Assembly: GCA_036365455.1 (NCBI GenBank)
Contig: JAWQUS010000030.1
Location: 15,768,001 to 15,832,000, forward strand
From: Macrosoma leucophasiata
Taxonomy: Eukaryota > Arthropoda > Insecta > Lepidoptera > Hedylidae
Direction: 5' to 3'
Length of the DNA stretch: 64,000 nt
In this document: one piece after another, positions 1 through 14,200 of the stretch
How positions within the stretch are numbered: the first letter of the stretch is position 1
Layout: each line of letters starts with the position of its first letter
Notes under the pieces: generated by a model
Seen by the model: the letters and a program-made list of their open reading frames with translations, nothing else
The model's database searches: none
What the model was told of the DNA's origin: nothing
Program-made: the position numbers and the translations under genes

Positions 1-4
1 AGCC

Positions 5-92
5 TTAAAGTTATTGTAACATTTCACATCCCTCTCTAACTAACAGATTTCTTTAAGTTAGAGAAGGATGTGAAATGTTACAATAACTTTAA
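5..92. repeat. Palindromic MITE-like hairpin
   Basis: Arms 5-41 and 56-92 are inverted copies with one length difference, leaving a 14-nt loop. The following text (dgcaaccca-like end near 113) resembles the TIR end of the element at 36622-36800, so this may be a related copy. Confidence 0.75.
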
Positions 93-639
93 ACTTTAGC
101 AAATATCTTGATGCAACCCAGGCTTAGACAGTTAAGTTAAACTTTTGATATGACGACACAATCTATTTACTCATATTTACAAACTGGAGGGAGGTATTTT
201 TTAATATCAATTACACTTAAATTGTCAACTTTCATATTCACTATGAATAATATATAAAATACTCTTACCTCAGATTACAAAAAATACCTTTTCTGTAATT
301 AAACAATTTCAGTGCACTAATGTTTTAGAAGACTCCAAGTAACGGGAATCAGTCTTATATACTAATATAAATAATATACAGCATAAATAGAGTGCTCAAA
401 TTTATCTTTTAGCAGCTTTAAAACAACCAGTATAATCCACAACTTCAATATTCGTAAATTTCCAAGGCCTCACTACTTTTTCACAAAGTTCAGTATTTAC
501 ATTATTATCAATTACATAACAATACTTAATACCTACGTGTAGGTACTATAAATCCCAATAACCCTGTCCACCATTATTTATATATGCCTACTTCATGTCG
601 CATCATGACGTTTTATTGTGATTCAATTTAAGAACAGTT

Positions 640-775
640 TGAACCGTCGGATATTGTTTACAGTACCCTAGCAAGATATATTGCACATCGACCTTACGAA
701 AGAGGTAATCGGCTAGTTTCGACTCCGTAGAGCGTTGTCTCTGTTGTACACTGCCTATGTAAGTACTGGTAGTAC
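640..775. repeat. Family H MITE, partial copy
   Basis: Shares the gcacatcgacc, gtagagcg and cactgcctatgtaag blocks with 776-1134 and with 59584-59815, but lacks its right half. Confidence 0.6.
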
Positions 776-1134
776 AGTATCCAACAAGAAATAATGCACA
801 TCGACCTCAAGAAGAGACGTCGGCTTATTTCGGATCTGTAGAGCGATATCTCTTTCACACCGTACCTAATTGACGTTTGTCGGCCATTTTGATCAAGTTT
901 TGACCAATACCGGACTAGGGATGCTTACGTGGGCAGTGTGCAGCAGAGATAACGCTCTATCAAGCCGAAACTTTAATAGGCTCGCTATTTCTTGATGAGC
1001 ACTGTAGTTGGTATTGGTTAAAACTTGATCAGTGGCCGACAAACGTCACATAGGTAAAGTGAGAAAGAGATAACGCTCCACAGACCCGAAGTCTCCTTCC
1101 TAAGGTCGATGTGCAATATTTTTTATTGGATACT
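776..1134. mobile_element. Family H palindromic MITE
   Basis: The left end agtatccaacaagaaataat is matched in inverted form at the right end (about 1105-1134, ending attggatact). The inner blocks gcacatcgacct / aggtcgatgtgc and gacgtttgtcggcca / ggccgacaaacgtc are also inverted, so the whole 359 bp is an imperfect palindrome. There is no coding capacity, so it is probably a non-autonomous DNA element. Confidence 0.75.
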
Positions 1135-2117
1135 GTTCTTTGTTTAATCGATGACACACTTACAGATACGAGACAACGCAAACAAATTTAGGGTCTCAAT
1201 TGAATAAAAATAAGAGGTCATGGTGGCCCCGATGATATTTGTCATTCCACCGCCACTATTCATCAAACGACTGTACTGGAATTTAATTAATACACGATTT
1301 CCAGTAAGATGTCGAAAAATAAATTTAATTACAAACAATTCACATACACAAAGAAGATATTATCGTATCGTGTGCAAAATAAGAATTGAATTCTCACGAC
1401 TCACGTTTCCTGTTTATTGTTCGAAGATCCATAATATTCGATAAATATATTTGTCAACAAAAACATTCAGTAAGAATAATACTGATATAAAAATAATGTG
1501 AAAAGTTTCATTGCGCATACGTATAGCGCCCTCATGTGTTATTTATTTAATTCATGGCCAATCAAGAGTGCTATGCCGTCCGTTCTGTACTAAGTATATT
1601 ATTTCGAAGGCTATGTGAAGCGCCTGCGCTTCTCATAGCCTAGTACTAGAATTGAATACTTTTTCTGTCAAGTCATAAAATTATTTCACTAGAGAATCTT
1701 AAATCGAGTCGTACCTCCTATCGATCCAACCACTACCCCTCATAGCAGTCTAAGAGTTGGAATTAAATTATCGAACGCGTCATAAGCCGCAGCTGATAGC
1801 AATTTTGCTCGTACATTTGTTTTTAGCTGGGCACGCTATTAGGCATCGTCCGAGAGCGATCTGCTCGCTGTAGGATTCAGTTGTGTTGAGCTGTCAGCTG
1901 CGGCTTACGGACGCATCCGATAGTTTGTTTGCAGCTTTATAGGAAAACTGGAAGACAGTGGACAGACGTCTGATTAATAATGCAGGATCGCTGGTATCGA
2001 GAATAGGCCAGTTTACCCACTTTCTTCCAGTTTGCGGCCTCAGAACCATCACCAATTCCTTCCCAGTGAAATCTATACGCCCGCTGTCGCACTCCGTATG
2101 ACCCGAACCGTACACAC
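1135..2117. other. Downstream of SLC25A16; no gene seen
   Basis: Holds the presumed 3' UTR of the carrier gene. The first clear minus-strand AATAAA is near 1540 (TTATTTATTTAAT on plus). I recognise no coding or RNA gene. Confidence 0.4.
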
Positions 2118-2295
2118 CTATGAAACTTTCATGCCAGTGTCGAGATGCAGCAGCTGCTTCATTAGTTCGTAAGTGGAGAAGGAAGTGGCCACCATTGGTA
2201 TCGCGCGGATGTAGTTGACGCTCATGCCGCGGTACAAACCTTTCATTATACCGTTCTCGCGGTATATGAGGGTTAGTGTCTGCACCATCCCAGTG
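2118..2295 (-). CDS. SLC25A16: SLC25A16 exon 6 (C terminus, stop)
   Basis: Acceptor CTTTCAG|CACTGG. The exon completes a Gly codon and reads TGMVQTLTLIYRENGI, GLYRGMSVNYIRAIP and STYELMKQLLHLD to a TAG at 2120-2118. YRG..NYIR..P..A..F..YE is the usual final-helix pattern of this family. Confidence 0.93.
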
Positions 2296-5200
2296 CTGAA
2301 AGGTATAATTTAAAGATGAGTATATTAAAGTATACATTGAAATGAAAAAAAAGCACACTCGTATTGTTCTAAAGAGCACATATTCATGCATCCGCCAGTT
2401 GAATTTTTTATCCCATGTATTAGGTGGCGAGCCTATTGACATGCATGGAACACAATAATGAACTCAGTGACAAACATAATTTATATTCCAACCCATCGAG
2501 GCAGTTAGAAAAATTCAGTAATTTAAATACCTATTCAAACACAAATATCATAAAGAAATTACATAAGTACCATCGAAGAAATTCTTAGTCATACAAAAAT
2601 ACTGCAAATTAGACTTTATTGTCACACAAATAAGGCGTCGCGTCGGCGTAACCGACCAGACATATCTTCAATTGTACATACACATCAACAAAAACACAAC
2701 CGAAACCAATCAAAAGCCACAAAAGCACACTGGATAACACCACTGGAATAAAAAAAAACAAAGTTAACGCCATAATACGAACCTCCTGTTAGTGCAGCCC
2801 GCCAGTGCATTATGTAATCAGAAATATTGTAATATTAGTCACAGAAAAGATAGTGTTAGTTTACAAGAAATAAAGAAATTTCAGAGAATAGATTAAATGT
2901 GTGCTATTAATTCAATCGTAAAAGTGGTTTATATGAATAACATAGTTCAATATAAATAGCTTAGTACAATAAAGGAATATAACAATTTGTCTAGATTTTG
3001 AGTTGGTGTAATTCAGTTTAGGTTGATCCACATAAAAAAGAGTTCTATGAAGGATATAAGATGGTACAAGAAGTCTACTGACGAAAGAGTAAGGTGGTAC
3101 ATAAAGGGTAGTGACAAAGGAAGTAAAAATGGTACATAAAGGCTAGTGACAAAGGAAGTAAAGTGGTACATAAAGGCTAGGAACGGAGGAAGTAAGATGG
3201 TACAAAAAAGTCTACTAAAGGAGTAAGGTGGTATATAAAGGCTAGTGACGAAGCAAGTAAAGTGATACGTAAAGGCTAGTTCTGATGGCGAAAGTAAGGT
3301 GGTACACAAAGTCTACTGACGAAAGTGTAAGATGGTACATAAAGGCTAGTGACGAAGGCAGTAAAGTGGTACATAAAGGCTAATAACGGAGGAAGTAAGA
3401 TGGTACATGAAAGTCTACTGATGGCGGAAGTAAGGTGGTACATACAGGCTAGTGACGCTAGTGATGTCGAAGTAAAGAAGTGGAGGAACGTACCCGAACT
3501 TGGCGGTGTGCGGGTCCATGCAGGCGAGCTGCATGCGGCGGCGCGTGACGTCGAGCGGGTAGGACACGGACTGCGCCACGGCGCCCGCCAGCCCGCCGCA
3601 CACCAGCTTGCCCGGCACCGTCAGCACTAGCCCGCCTGCAAATAACATTATTTTACCGGATAACTCTTTATATTTTTTTATGTGCGGAAAATGGCAAACA
3701 GGCTTGCAGCTCATCGATGTAAAGTGATGACTGCAGCCTATAGACATCTACACAAAGACCAGAAGTCAAAATGCAGATGCGTTGCCATCCTGAGACCTAA
3801 GATGTCATGTCTCTGTGATAGTTATTACGGGGCCATACATTACCATTTAATCGGAACACTATAGTGCTGAACATTACCATTTAGCGGCAGATAAATTAGG
3901 TAATACGGTGGTGACTACGCCATCGAGTTCCTGCACCACCAGTGAAGCGTGAGCGCTTGATGCGAAGGGTCGCGAGTTCGATCACGACACCGGGAATTTA
4001 TTATTTATATGGCCTACAGATATTTGTTTCGGGTCTAGATGTCTGTGTATGTGTTGTGTGTGTACAACGGCCGGCACCCACGATACAGTTTTATACCTAA
4101 CTAGCGGCCCGCCCCGGCTGCGCGCGGGTGCAATGTAAGGTACCTAGTCTCACCTATTAATTTTAGTGTGACGTTATACAGCCTAAAGCCTTCTTAAAAA
4201 TTTAAAATTTTTCAAATCAGATAAGTAGTTCCTGAGATAAGCGCGTTCAAGCAAACATACAAACTCTTCAGCTTTATAATCCCTACTAATATTATAAATG
4301 CGAAAGTAACTCTGTCTGTCTGTCTGTCTGTTACCTTTGCACGTCCAAACGACTGAACCGATTATAATGAAATTTGGTACAGAGATAGAGCTGACTTTGA
4401 GACAGAACATAGGCTACTTTTCGACATCCACTCGGGCGAAGCCGCGGGCAACAGCTAGTAATAGTATAAATATAGACAGGTATAGATGTGGAGCTGTAGT
4501 GTAAGCATATTTTTACTGGATAACTCTTTATCTTTTTATCAATAGCTAAAGAAACACACACACACACACACACACACTACAAATGAGTTTAATTATACCT
4601 ATAGAAGTTTGCTCTCATTACTAGGGTCGTATAATAAGTACCCGGCCTAGATCTGAAATGGTGTTAATTATATTTTAAAAGTTATATTTTTCGTTAATTT
4701 AATCTGTCCCACCGACCTGACGACCCCACCGCCCAAGAATTTTATTCTACTGGAAGAGAATTCTTCCGCAAGCAGCTAACCTAACCATGGCAACAACGCG
4801 GACACTCCGCCAAAATTCCATACAAACGCTTAATTTAGTCTCTATTACACAGACATCAATCAGTGACGTGTATTTACACGCGCACCTGCGTGCGTAACAC
4901 GTAGATAATACCAAACTTCGCCCATAAGAAGGGAGGAGGTAGGGTGAGGAGGGGAAATCGAGCGGGACGCCGAAGAGTCCATTCTATACGTAGTATTATT
5001 ACATATTCTCTGCCATGGTGATCAAGTCATTCCAATAGGACGGTAGTAAATATATCAACGCGGGATAGGCAGCAGCATCCCGCGATAAAACTACCGTCGC
5101 TGCAATCGCCAATCCGCCTGCCAAGCGTGGCGATTATGGCATATTCTCCCCTAATGACTGAAGACACTGCTGTGGTCGTCTTTCGGGAAGGCTTTGACCA

Positions 5201-8200
5201 GCACTGGGCGTCTTTCACCTGAAATGATTAATGACACTTTACCTGTATTCCTATCGCACTTCCGACAGAGGCTAGTGGGCAGATACTTCATGCACAGGTA
5301 CTTGAGTGATTCGAAACAGTAGAAGCTGAAACCAGCGTACGGCACCATGCCCACCATCGTCGGCACGAAGCCGCGGTATAGTGCTCGTATGCCGCCTTCC
5401 TGGAACACACAAATAAAACACTTGATTGTTGAACATTAACAGAGTTGTTGTTTCATTCAGAATTGCCTTATTTTTTATGTCAAAAGATTGACAGACAAGC
5501 AGTCGGGCCACCTGATGAAAAATAGATAGTCGGAGTTGCATGAACATTTGCAAGAACAGGGGTGCTGCCAACGCGTTGCCATTTTTGAAGAACTCTTTTG
5601 ACGACAACTTCAAAGAAGCTCATATTGTTCCCTCGGACAGAAGTTCGTTCCATAATTTGCACGTGCTAAGTAAAACGGGCGCTAAAATGGCACCGTTGAG
5701 CTACGTGTCCGGTCGGTACGGGTGGAAATTTTCTCTCTTCGCGTGTGGTGTGGTGTAGGAATAGAGACGGTGGCTCCATATCAAACAGGCATAGTAAGAT
5801 TTGTACAATAACAAAAAAAATGGAATAAAAAATGGACAAGGTTAAACGACTTTGAAATATTATCTAGAGAGCATTTTTTTTATGTCATGGAAGTGGCAAA
5901 CAAGCATGCAGTTCACGTTGATGTTAAGTGATGACTGCAGCCTATAGACACCCACACAAAGACCAAGGTCAAAATGCAGATGCGTTACCACTCCTGAGGC
6001 TTAAAGTGTTATGCCTCTGTGCCGGAAATTACAGGGCCATACACAAGCGAGCATAAAGAACATTCCCTGGTCACACGAGCCATGAAAAGATAATTGCCTA
6101 TGTGATTTGTGTTAAGCCTGATGAGGCCCCTACTGATAAATACCTAACTTTTTACAAAGAAATGCGAGCAATCCATATGATATTACCGACAGCAGTCAGT
6201 GAGCAGCAGTCGATAGATATTAAAACGTTACCAACGTGTTTATGCGTATTCATGGGTGATAGCAGCAATACCTTTACCGAGTATGTTGTCCTCGATAAAC
6301 AATATAAGGTTATTATCCTCATTTATATGTTTATTATAAACATACGAAGTGCGAGTAAAATTAAGAATATCCGAGTCCTAACTATGGCTTGACGGTAGGT
6401 ATATGTCTGTGTGTGTGCGGTAGTATGAACGAGAAGAACACAATAATTAATTTCTACTGGTTTACTTTTGCAGCTCACACTAGGTAGGTATAAATCTGTG
6501 TCGTAGGTGCCGTTGTTCACATACAAGCCATACATAAATACCAAGACCCGAAAGAAATATCTGTAAGCCATACAAATATTTCTTCCGGTACGGGATAGGT
6601 CGCGTGAGGCTCCGTTCAAACGGACGTCAAACACCACTGGACCAACTGGCTCGTCATTCCGGCTTCAGATCGTGCTTCAAGACGAACAACTTACTTCCGT
6701 CTTACGATCAGCAGGTCGGTTCAAAGTAGGGTTGTTGAGGAAGTGATTATGAGGAAGAGGAATTGTGATGCGCCAATTTAGAGGATGCGGATGAGGAAGA
6801 GGATATTTTATGAGGAAGAGGATGCGGATGAGGAAGCGGAAGAGGAAGCAGATGACATAATGATAATAGCAACCCTTGAAACGTCCCACAGCTGGTCACG
6901 AGTCTCTCCCCTTCTTGAGGGGAGGACTGGAGCTTACTCCACCACGCTGCTCCAATGCGGGTTGGTGGAGTTACTTGCAATGGTTAGTGGCCAACCCGCT
7001 GTCGGATGTTTTCAAACCGCCCATAAAGCCTCCGACAAGGTTTAACGACTGCTACCTGTCGAAAGCAACCGGGACCGTCGGCGTCCTGCTCTCCGAAGCA
7101 CGAAAATGCGCATTTTAATTTGCCACTAGTTGTCACCCGTCACACACCCGAACGCACCCGTATCGCTTAATCGAGTAGATCGCTTGCGTTCTACACCAAC
7201 CGGGAGGCCTTGCGCGCCACAGAAAGATGAGAAGAGGATGATACGAAGTTATAAATACTAGCGGACTCAACCTAAAATCCGCTGTCCTGTCTCTATCTAC
7301 TTAACTAAGTATATATATATAAAAATAAAATAATTAAAAGAGCATTTTGTAGTGGACCAAACTATGAATCTAACCAGAAGTTCCCAAACTATTTTTTCTT
7401 GTGTCTTTTGTTCTTTTTTGTCCCCTTTCAATTTTTTTCTGGTTTCCGTGGACCCCCTCCTTGATACATTTATATCACATTCCCATATTTCCAAATTTTA
7501 TTTACGTAGACCCCCATCGAGTCCCATGGACCCCAGGGGGTCTATATAGACCACTTTGGGAATCACTGATCTAAGCCATTCTCAAAACACATAAGATAAA
7601 GAATCATCAAAATTGGTCCAGTAGTTAAGGACGAGTTCAGTGATATATCTACACAACGACATTGCTAAGGCCTTTGACCGGGTCTGGCACAGGGCACTTC
7701 TCGCGAAACTTCCATCCTACGGTCTTCCCGAGAGGCTATGCAACTGGACAGCCAGCTTTCTGTCTGAGCGTTATATACAAGTCTTAGCCGACGGTCAGCG
7801 CTCAGACAGACTACCTATCAACGCTGGTGTGCCGCAAGGCTCAGTGCTATCTCCCACGCTTTTTCTTCTGCACATCAATGAAATGTTGGAGCAAAACTCC
7901 AATTTTCATTGCTATACCGATGATAGTACGGGATATGCACACTACACTAGCCGTGCAAATGCCTCTCGGACACTTATCGAGGAAGGAAGGACTAGACTTG
8001 TGTCTGAAATCGAGCACTCTCTGGAGCGGGTCTCGGATTGGGGTCGACTTAATTTAATGCAGTTCAACCCCACGAAGACACAAGTCTGCACGTTCACCGC
8101 TAAAAAAAACCCATGCATTGTAGCACTACAGTTCCAGGGCATTCCGATCGCCGTTGGTAAGAGTATCGGTATCCTGGGCGTTGACATATCGAACGAAGTG

Positions 8201-11200
8201 CAATTCGGGAGTCACATTGAGTGTAAGACCAAGTTGGCATCCAAAAAGCTAGGGGTGCTCAACAAAGCCAGGCAGTATTCACTTTCACTTCACTTACTTA
8301 CTACTATACTTTCACTACTACTTTATAAGGCCCAAGTGCGGCCCCACCTGGAATACTGCTCTCATTTGTGGGCGGGAGCCCCCAAATACCAACTTGGTCC
8401 ACTTGACTCCCTACAAAAACGCGCCGTTCGTATTGTTAACGATTCAGGACTTACTGACAGGCTCGAACACCTGCGCCTACGCAGAGACATTGGGAGTCTG
8501 TGCGTGTTGTACCGTCTCTACAATGGTGTGTGCTCTGCTGAACTGTTTGACATGGTGCCACCGTCTATTTTCCTACACCGTACTACCCGCCGAAGAGAGA
8601 AGTTCCACCCACACCGACTGGACACCTGGCAGTGCTCAACGGTGCGGTTTTCACGTTCGTTCTTGCCCAGAACGTGTAAATTGTGGAACGAACTTCCCTC
8701 TGAGGTGTTCCCTAGGTGCTACATTAAGAGGTTCTTCAAAAATGGCGTCAAAAGAGTCCTTCAGGGCTGGCAGCGCGTTGGCAACTCCCCTGGTGTTGCA
8801 AATGTTCATAGGCGACGGTGACCGCTTTCCATCATGTGGCCCGTTTCCTTGTCAACCTACAGACATCAAAAAAACGCACGCACACCAAAAAAAAAGATGA
8901 GTGAATGACACAATTTCATTTAGGAATTGAAATTGTGAATGACACAATTTCATTTAGGAATTGAAATGAAAATAAGAATGCAGTCTTTATTTCTTTGTTA
9001 ATTAGGTATTTAAGTCGAATAATATTAATCAAAATAAAATAATTGAATACTATTAATCAAAATTTATTTTAAACAGGGAGGTTAATTTTTATAAAAAAAA
9101 TATTTGGACGCTGTTTCTCCTAACAACCGGTTTTATAGCTCATCATATACCAATACAGCATTGCTAAAAAGTCGTTTGCTGGTACATTTGATGGAAGAGA
9201 AGATAGGTATTGTAAAGATACAGTTCTGTAAAGCCACGAAAATTTCGATTTTTTAAGTTGAGTACGCGTATAAACAAAATAATGTATGTCAATAAAATTA
9301 AAACAAACAATCAAGGAACAGCGCCGGTGGCGGGTGGGGAGGTCTCGCTCGCCTGTTCGGCCTGGCACCGCGCTGCGGCGTGTGCATTTCACAAAATTCA
9401 AAATTCAATGCAAAATTCCTCATAAATTCCTCTTAAATTTTGAGGAAGCGATAGCGGAAAAGGATTTTTTTATTTTAATTTTTGAGGATGCGGAAACGGT
9501 TGAGGAACCCAAAATATTGCGGCACTTCCTCATTATGAGGAAGAGGAAGAGGAATCCTCAGCAACCCTAGTTCAAAGGGACCCCCAAAGATACGGAAGAG
9601 TACGGTAAGATGTAGGATATATAAATTTCCATTTTTCTATTCTACACTTACACGCTAGATTAAAAAAGATTATTACTTTAAGTTTCCAAAACAACATTGT
9701 CCTGTGCAGTCCAACTGCGCAATCCATTGTCAGTCTTGCTGACGGAACATTATGGTCTGTGCGAGCTACAGTTCTGTCACTTACACATACGCTCTGGCCT
9801 GCGCAAACTGTATTGTGCAGAACAATTTCCGCAGGTAAGAGCATGTGACCGAGCTTTTACAGCTCAAATCTGGGGTTATGCTATCGGCGTGCGAAAATTC
9901 AGCTAGGTCAAGGTTTTTAGGGAGGAATTTCCTTGTTGTTGATTGTGGTTCTTGGTGAAGCATTTGAATTGAATAAAGAGACATAAGACTCACGTTGCGG
10001 AACATGGTGGTGGCAGTGTGCGCGATGCCAGTGTACCGGTGCTCGCCCGTCACCTGGAAGGCGAGGCGCGCGCGGATGGTGTCGAGCGGGTACGTCAGCG
10101 TCACCGCCGTCACGCCCGCTCCAGCGCCCGCCAGGAACTTATCGCCATGCTGCACCAGCGGTATGCTGAGACCGCTTAGATACTGTAATAAAGATAACAG
10201 TTTTTAAGAAAGTTGGAAAAAAGTAGCAAAGCTCTCATCATCTAATCAGTTTACTGCATAGAGCAACACGGTCCACCGGCCGCGGCGGACTGAAGGGGAG
10301 AAGCCATAGCGTTTTTTTACCGATGCAAAACAGTCTGTCATTTTTTGCGGGGGGAAATGCGTGCGACACTCACGCACACTACAAAATTCGTTTATTACTA
10401 CGAAACTCACACCTTGACTTTAACAAAATACAGAAAGAATTTCACGCACACATTTAAACATATAGGCAACAGTTATAGGCCCATTTGGGCTTGTACTTTG
10501 ACAGAGGGGAAAGCCTGCATATGGCTACTCCCCTCCGGTGTTGTTCTTTGGTTTACTGTCGTCCACTGCAGAACGTAAGCCTCTTCCTGAAGACGTACCT
10601 AGGTGTAACTTATGCGTTTAGGTACCTAGAACTGGTCTCTATTAATAATAATAATGGCAACCCATTACCCCAGGCATACGTCCCACTGCTGGTCACGCGT
10701 CTCTCCCCTTTTTTGGGGGGGAAGCCTGGAGCTTACTTCACCACGCTGCTCCAATGCGGATTGGTGGTGGGTGGGTTAGTGGCCAACCCGCTGTCGGATG
10801 TTTTCAAACCGCCCATAAGGCCTCCGACAAGGTTTAGCGACTGCTATCTATTGATAGTAACCTGGACCGGGACCGACGGCTTAACGTGCCCTCCGAAGCA
10901 CGGAAACGCGCATTTCATTTGCCACAAGCTGTCACCCATCACACTACCCGACCGCGTCCGTAGTGCTTAACCGAGTAGATCGCTTACGATCTACACCAGC
11001 CGCCGGGCCATGCGCGCTTCAGATCTCTATTAACCTTATTATATCGTCATCCGATCACTTACTAACCTTCTTATTCTTAAAGTGCCAATCCTTTACCAAG
11101 GTTGGCGACCATCATGACAATCCTATTTTTTGTAGTAACAGCACGGAACAGAGAACGAGAAAGTACTTAAGTTGAACCATTCTTTCAAATTTTTCAACCA

Positions 11201-14200
11201 GGATGTTCTCCTTCTACCAGATTCTTACTAACCTAGTTATAGGTGAAATTCGTGTTTCCCGGTGTTGTTTAGGTAAGAGCGCTAATATGGAAAACGTTCT
11301 AGAAACATGACACAATATCCTATCCAGCTCATAATCACCGACCGAGATACGTGACATGAGACATACCTACGTTCACGGAAGTTCATAGGTACTTTGTCGT
11401 TTTGCATACAAACACCTTTGATTGTTTGCCTGTGGTGATATTTTGCCCTGTATCATTTCTGTGCAAGCTATTTTAGACTTTAAAGTGTCCGAACATAAGA
11501 TTTATTGACTGCAACCGATGCTGCTGCCTCGCCGTGTGTCTGTGCCTGTCTCAGTCTCAACGTCTCTGAATTATATAATTGCTTGGATGAGGATTTATTT
11601 TAGAGTATGTCTTTACATACAGTCGTAAATGCGTATGACCGTTCAAGACAGTTAAGTCAACAAGTATAAAAATGATTTTCCTCACTGATCCAGTAAACGG
11701 AGCCGGGATTTCAGATTTAGCAGTAAAGTAAAGACCCGGTATCAAAAAGCCACCAAGTTACTCGTTTTCACAATATTGTTACTTACATTTTTCGAAAGTA
11801 CAAGTAATTAACTCATTACTTGGACTAATTGGGGTTAATTAATTTTATAATTATTTAAGTAATTTACTACAAAACATGCGATTGCGCAAGCAAAGTAGTA
11901 TTTTGTCTTTGTAACTGGCGTAATAAATATTTGTTTTGAAAGTAACCCACTTATTCATAAACATATTTTAGCTAAAGTGTTGCTAATCTCTCCTTTGTCT
12001 TATTCTATCCTGCACATTAGACAATGCAACTGACAAAGACAAAGCATTCTATAGCTAAAACGTATCTAATGTACGTTTATGAATAAGAGAGTAAGTATTT
12101 AGTTGTTTTGTTAGCGTAGTTGATGTAGCGTAATAGTTGTCGATTCCTTAGATAAAAAAAAATACATTTTCACAAGCATGCAGCTCACATTGATGTTAAG
12201 TGATGACTGCACTATACAGGCATCAACACAAAAACCAGAGGTGAAAATGCAGATGCGTTGCCACCCTACCTACGTGGTCATGTCTTTGTGATAGTTTTTA
12301 CTTTTAGTGCTGAAAACTACCCCATTTGGCGGCAGATAGATTAGGTAATTCGCTAATGCGGTGGTACCAACGCCCTCGAGCTCCTGCTCTGGAACTCCAC
12401 CACCAGTAAATAGAGGATGGATTTTTAAGAGAATGTCGCTATTGTCGGTGTATTACTAAAGATCCTGCATGTTACGTAAAGTCACACCGGACGTATACGT
12501 ACAACGGGAAAAAATATAAAAGGACAGAAAACAGCTTCGGTATCATGGCCGTGAACTCTTAAGATTGGTAACACGTGTAAAATATTTAGGTACGAAGCTT
12601 ATTTTAACGATAACAGCCAAAGAGAATATGATCAGTATTAGATTAATCTATATGTATACTAGCTGACCCGGCAAACTTCGTACTACCTCACAATGAAATA
12701 ATGTGTCAAATCATGTGGTTTGATATTGTTTAGGAAAATTAAATTAAATTTAGAGATTCCCGTGGGAATTAGTGATTTTCCCGCAGTAAAAAGTAGCCTA
12801 AATGTTGGCCAGACTTAGTATCTATACAAAACAAAAAGTTTCATTCGAATCCGTCCAGTATCTTCGGAGATTAACCTGGACAAAGGGACAAACAGACAGA
12901 CAAAAAATTTATAAATCATTGAAAAGTGGTCTAATACTATTTTAACATCGCCCCCAATTGGTTTTTCGTAAATATATACAATGTACAGACACGCGGGTTT
13001 TACTGTTTTATTATATGTATAGATGAGACGGAACTCCATAGAAACGTTAAATCGTGTCCCTCAGAATAATACCAAAATGACAAAAATAACATAACTCATG
13101 TCAGGCAATGGGAATTAAAATGAATGTCTGAGAGCTGGGCGGAGCGTTTGACGGGTTCGGACGCGGTTGCTTTTTCTTTGTGAATACTCGATCACATTTT
13201 GTGTTTTTATTGTAACATTTTTCATTTAATCTGTTGTGTTTGTGTTCGTTGTTGTTTATGTTAAGTGTTTTATATTTGAAAGTAGTTTATTTTCCGTTTT
13301 CCCCTATATAAATTCAGTGTACAATTTTTTTTTTGTAAGTACCCACTTGTTTTTTATTTAGTTTTCCTTTTCTTATTCTTCATTATTGACTTCCCGCCAT
13401 AATGAATGAACCACCTGACCCGGGCGATCCGGGTCTCACTACTAACAATTCCTTTGGGCCGTTACTCACAGTATCGGCTGATGAATTTGAGGCTCACGAG
13501 CTGTTAAAAAATAAAAATATGAATGTTAAAGAAAGAAACCCACGTAAGAGGCGTCAATCAACCTCAAGGTCAAGATCAAACTCTCGATCACGTAAATCTG
13601 CAGCAACAGCAACTGTCATGGAATGCGAATTCCCGGCTGGCCAAATCACGCCACCATCACAATTCTCTCCTGCAATTTTTCCCACCCAGTTATCCCAATC
13701 CCCATCACTACCTACTACCACATCTACCCAAATAGGTCGAGCTGATTATAGTTCCAACGATGTAGGACCCTTCACGATCCATGTCCAAAAATTGGAAAAC
13801 AACCCTAACAGCGGCGTTTCCCTCCATCCCGTTTCATTTGGACGGTTTTTACAAAAAAGGCATATTGCAAGTATTGTCGACGGGAGCATTCAACGTATTG
13901 GACGGAATAGAATTGCCCTTTCTTTTAAGACAGCTGAGGCTGCTAATTCCTTTAAAAACAACCCTATTTTGAAAGACCACTGCTACAACGCATTTATCCC
14001 ATCTTTCAACGTTACAAAATTAGGCCTAGTACGAGGAGTTCCTTCAGACTGGTCACCTGAGGAAATCCTAGAGTCAATAACACTACCGCAAAATTACAAT
14101 AGCCCTATTCTTAAAATAAGACGCCTTAGTTACAAAGTTGTTGTTGATGGCAAAACCTCTTGGAAGCCTTCACAAACAGTCGTACTGACCTTTGATGGGC

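Noticed and set aside
1894..2442. 182-codon minus-strand frame
   Set aside because: It overlaps SLC25A16 exon 6 in the wrong frame; the spliced frame has clear carrier motifs.
3013..3309. 98-codon minus-strand frame over the minisatellite
   Set aside because: It is a low-complexity translation of the tandem repeat.
6785..7045. Glu-rich 86-codon frame
   Set aside because: Produced by the GA-rich repeat and family B SINE.
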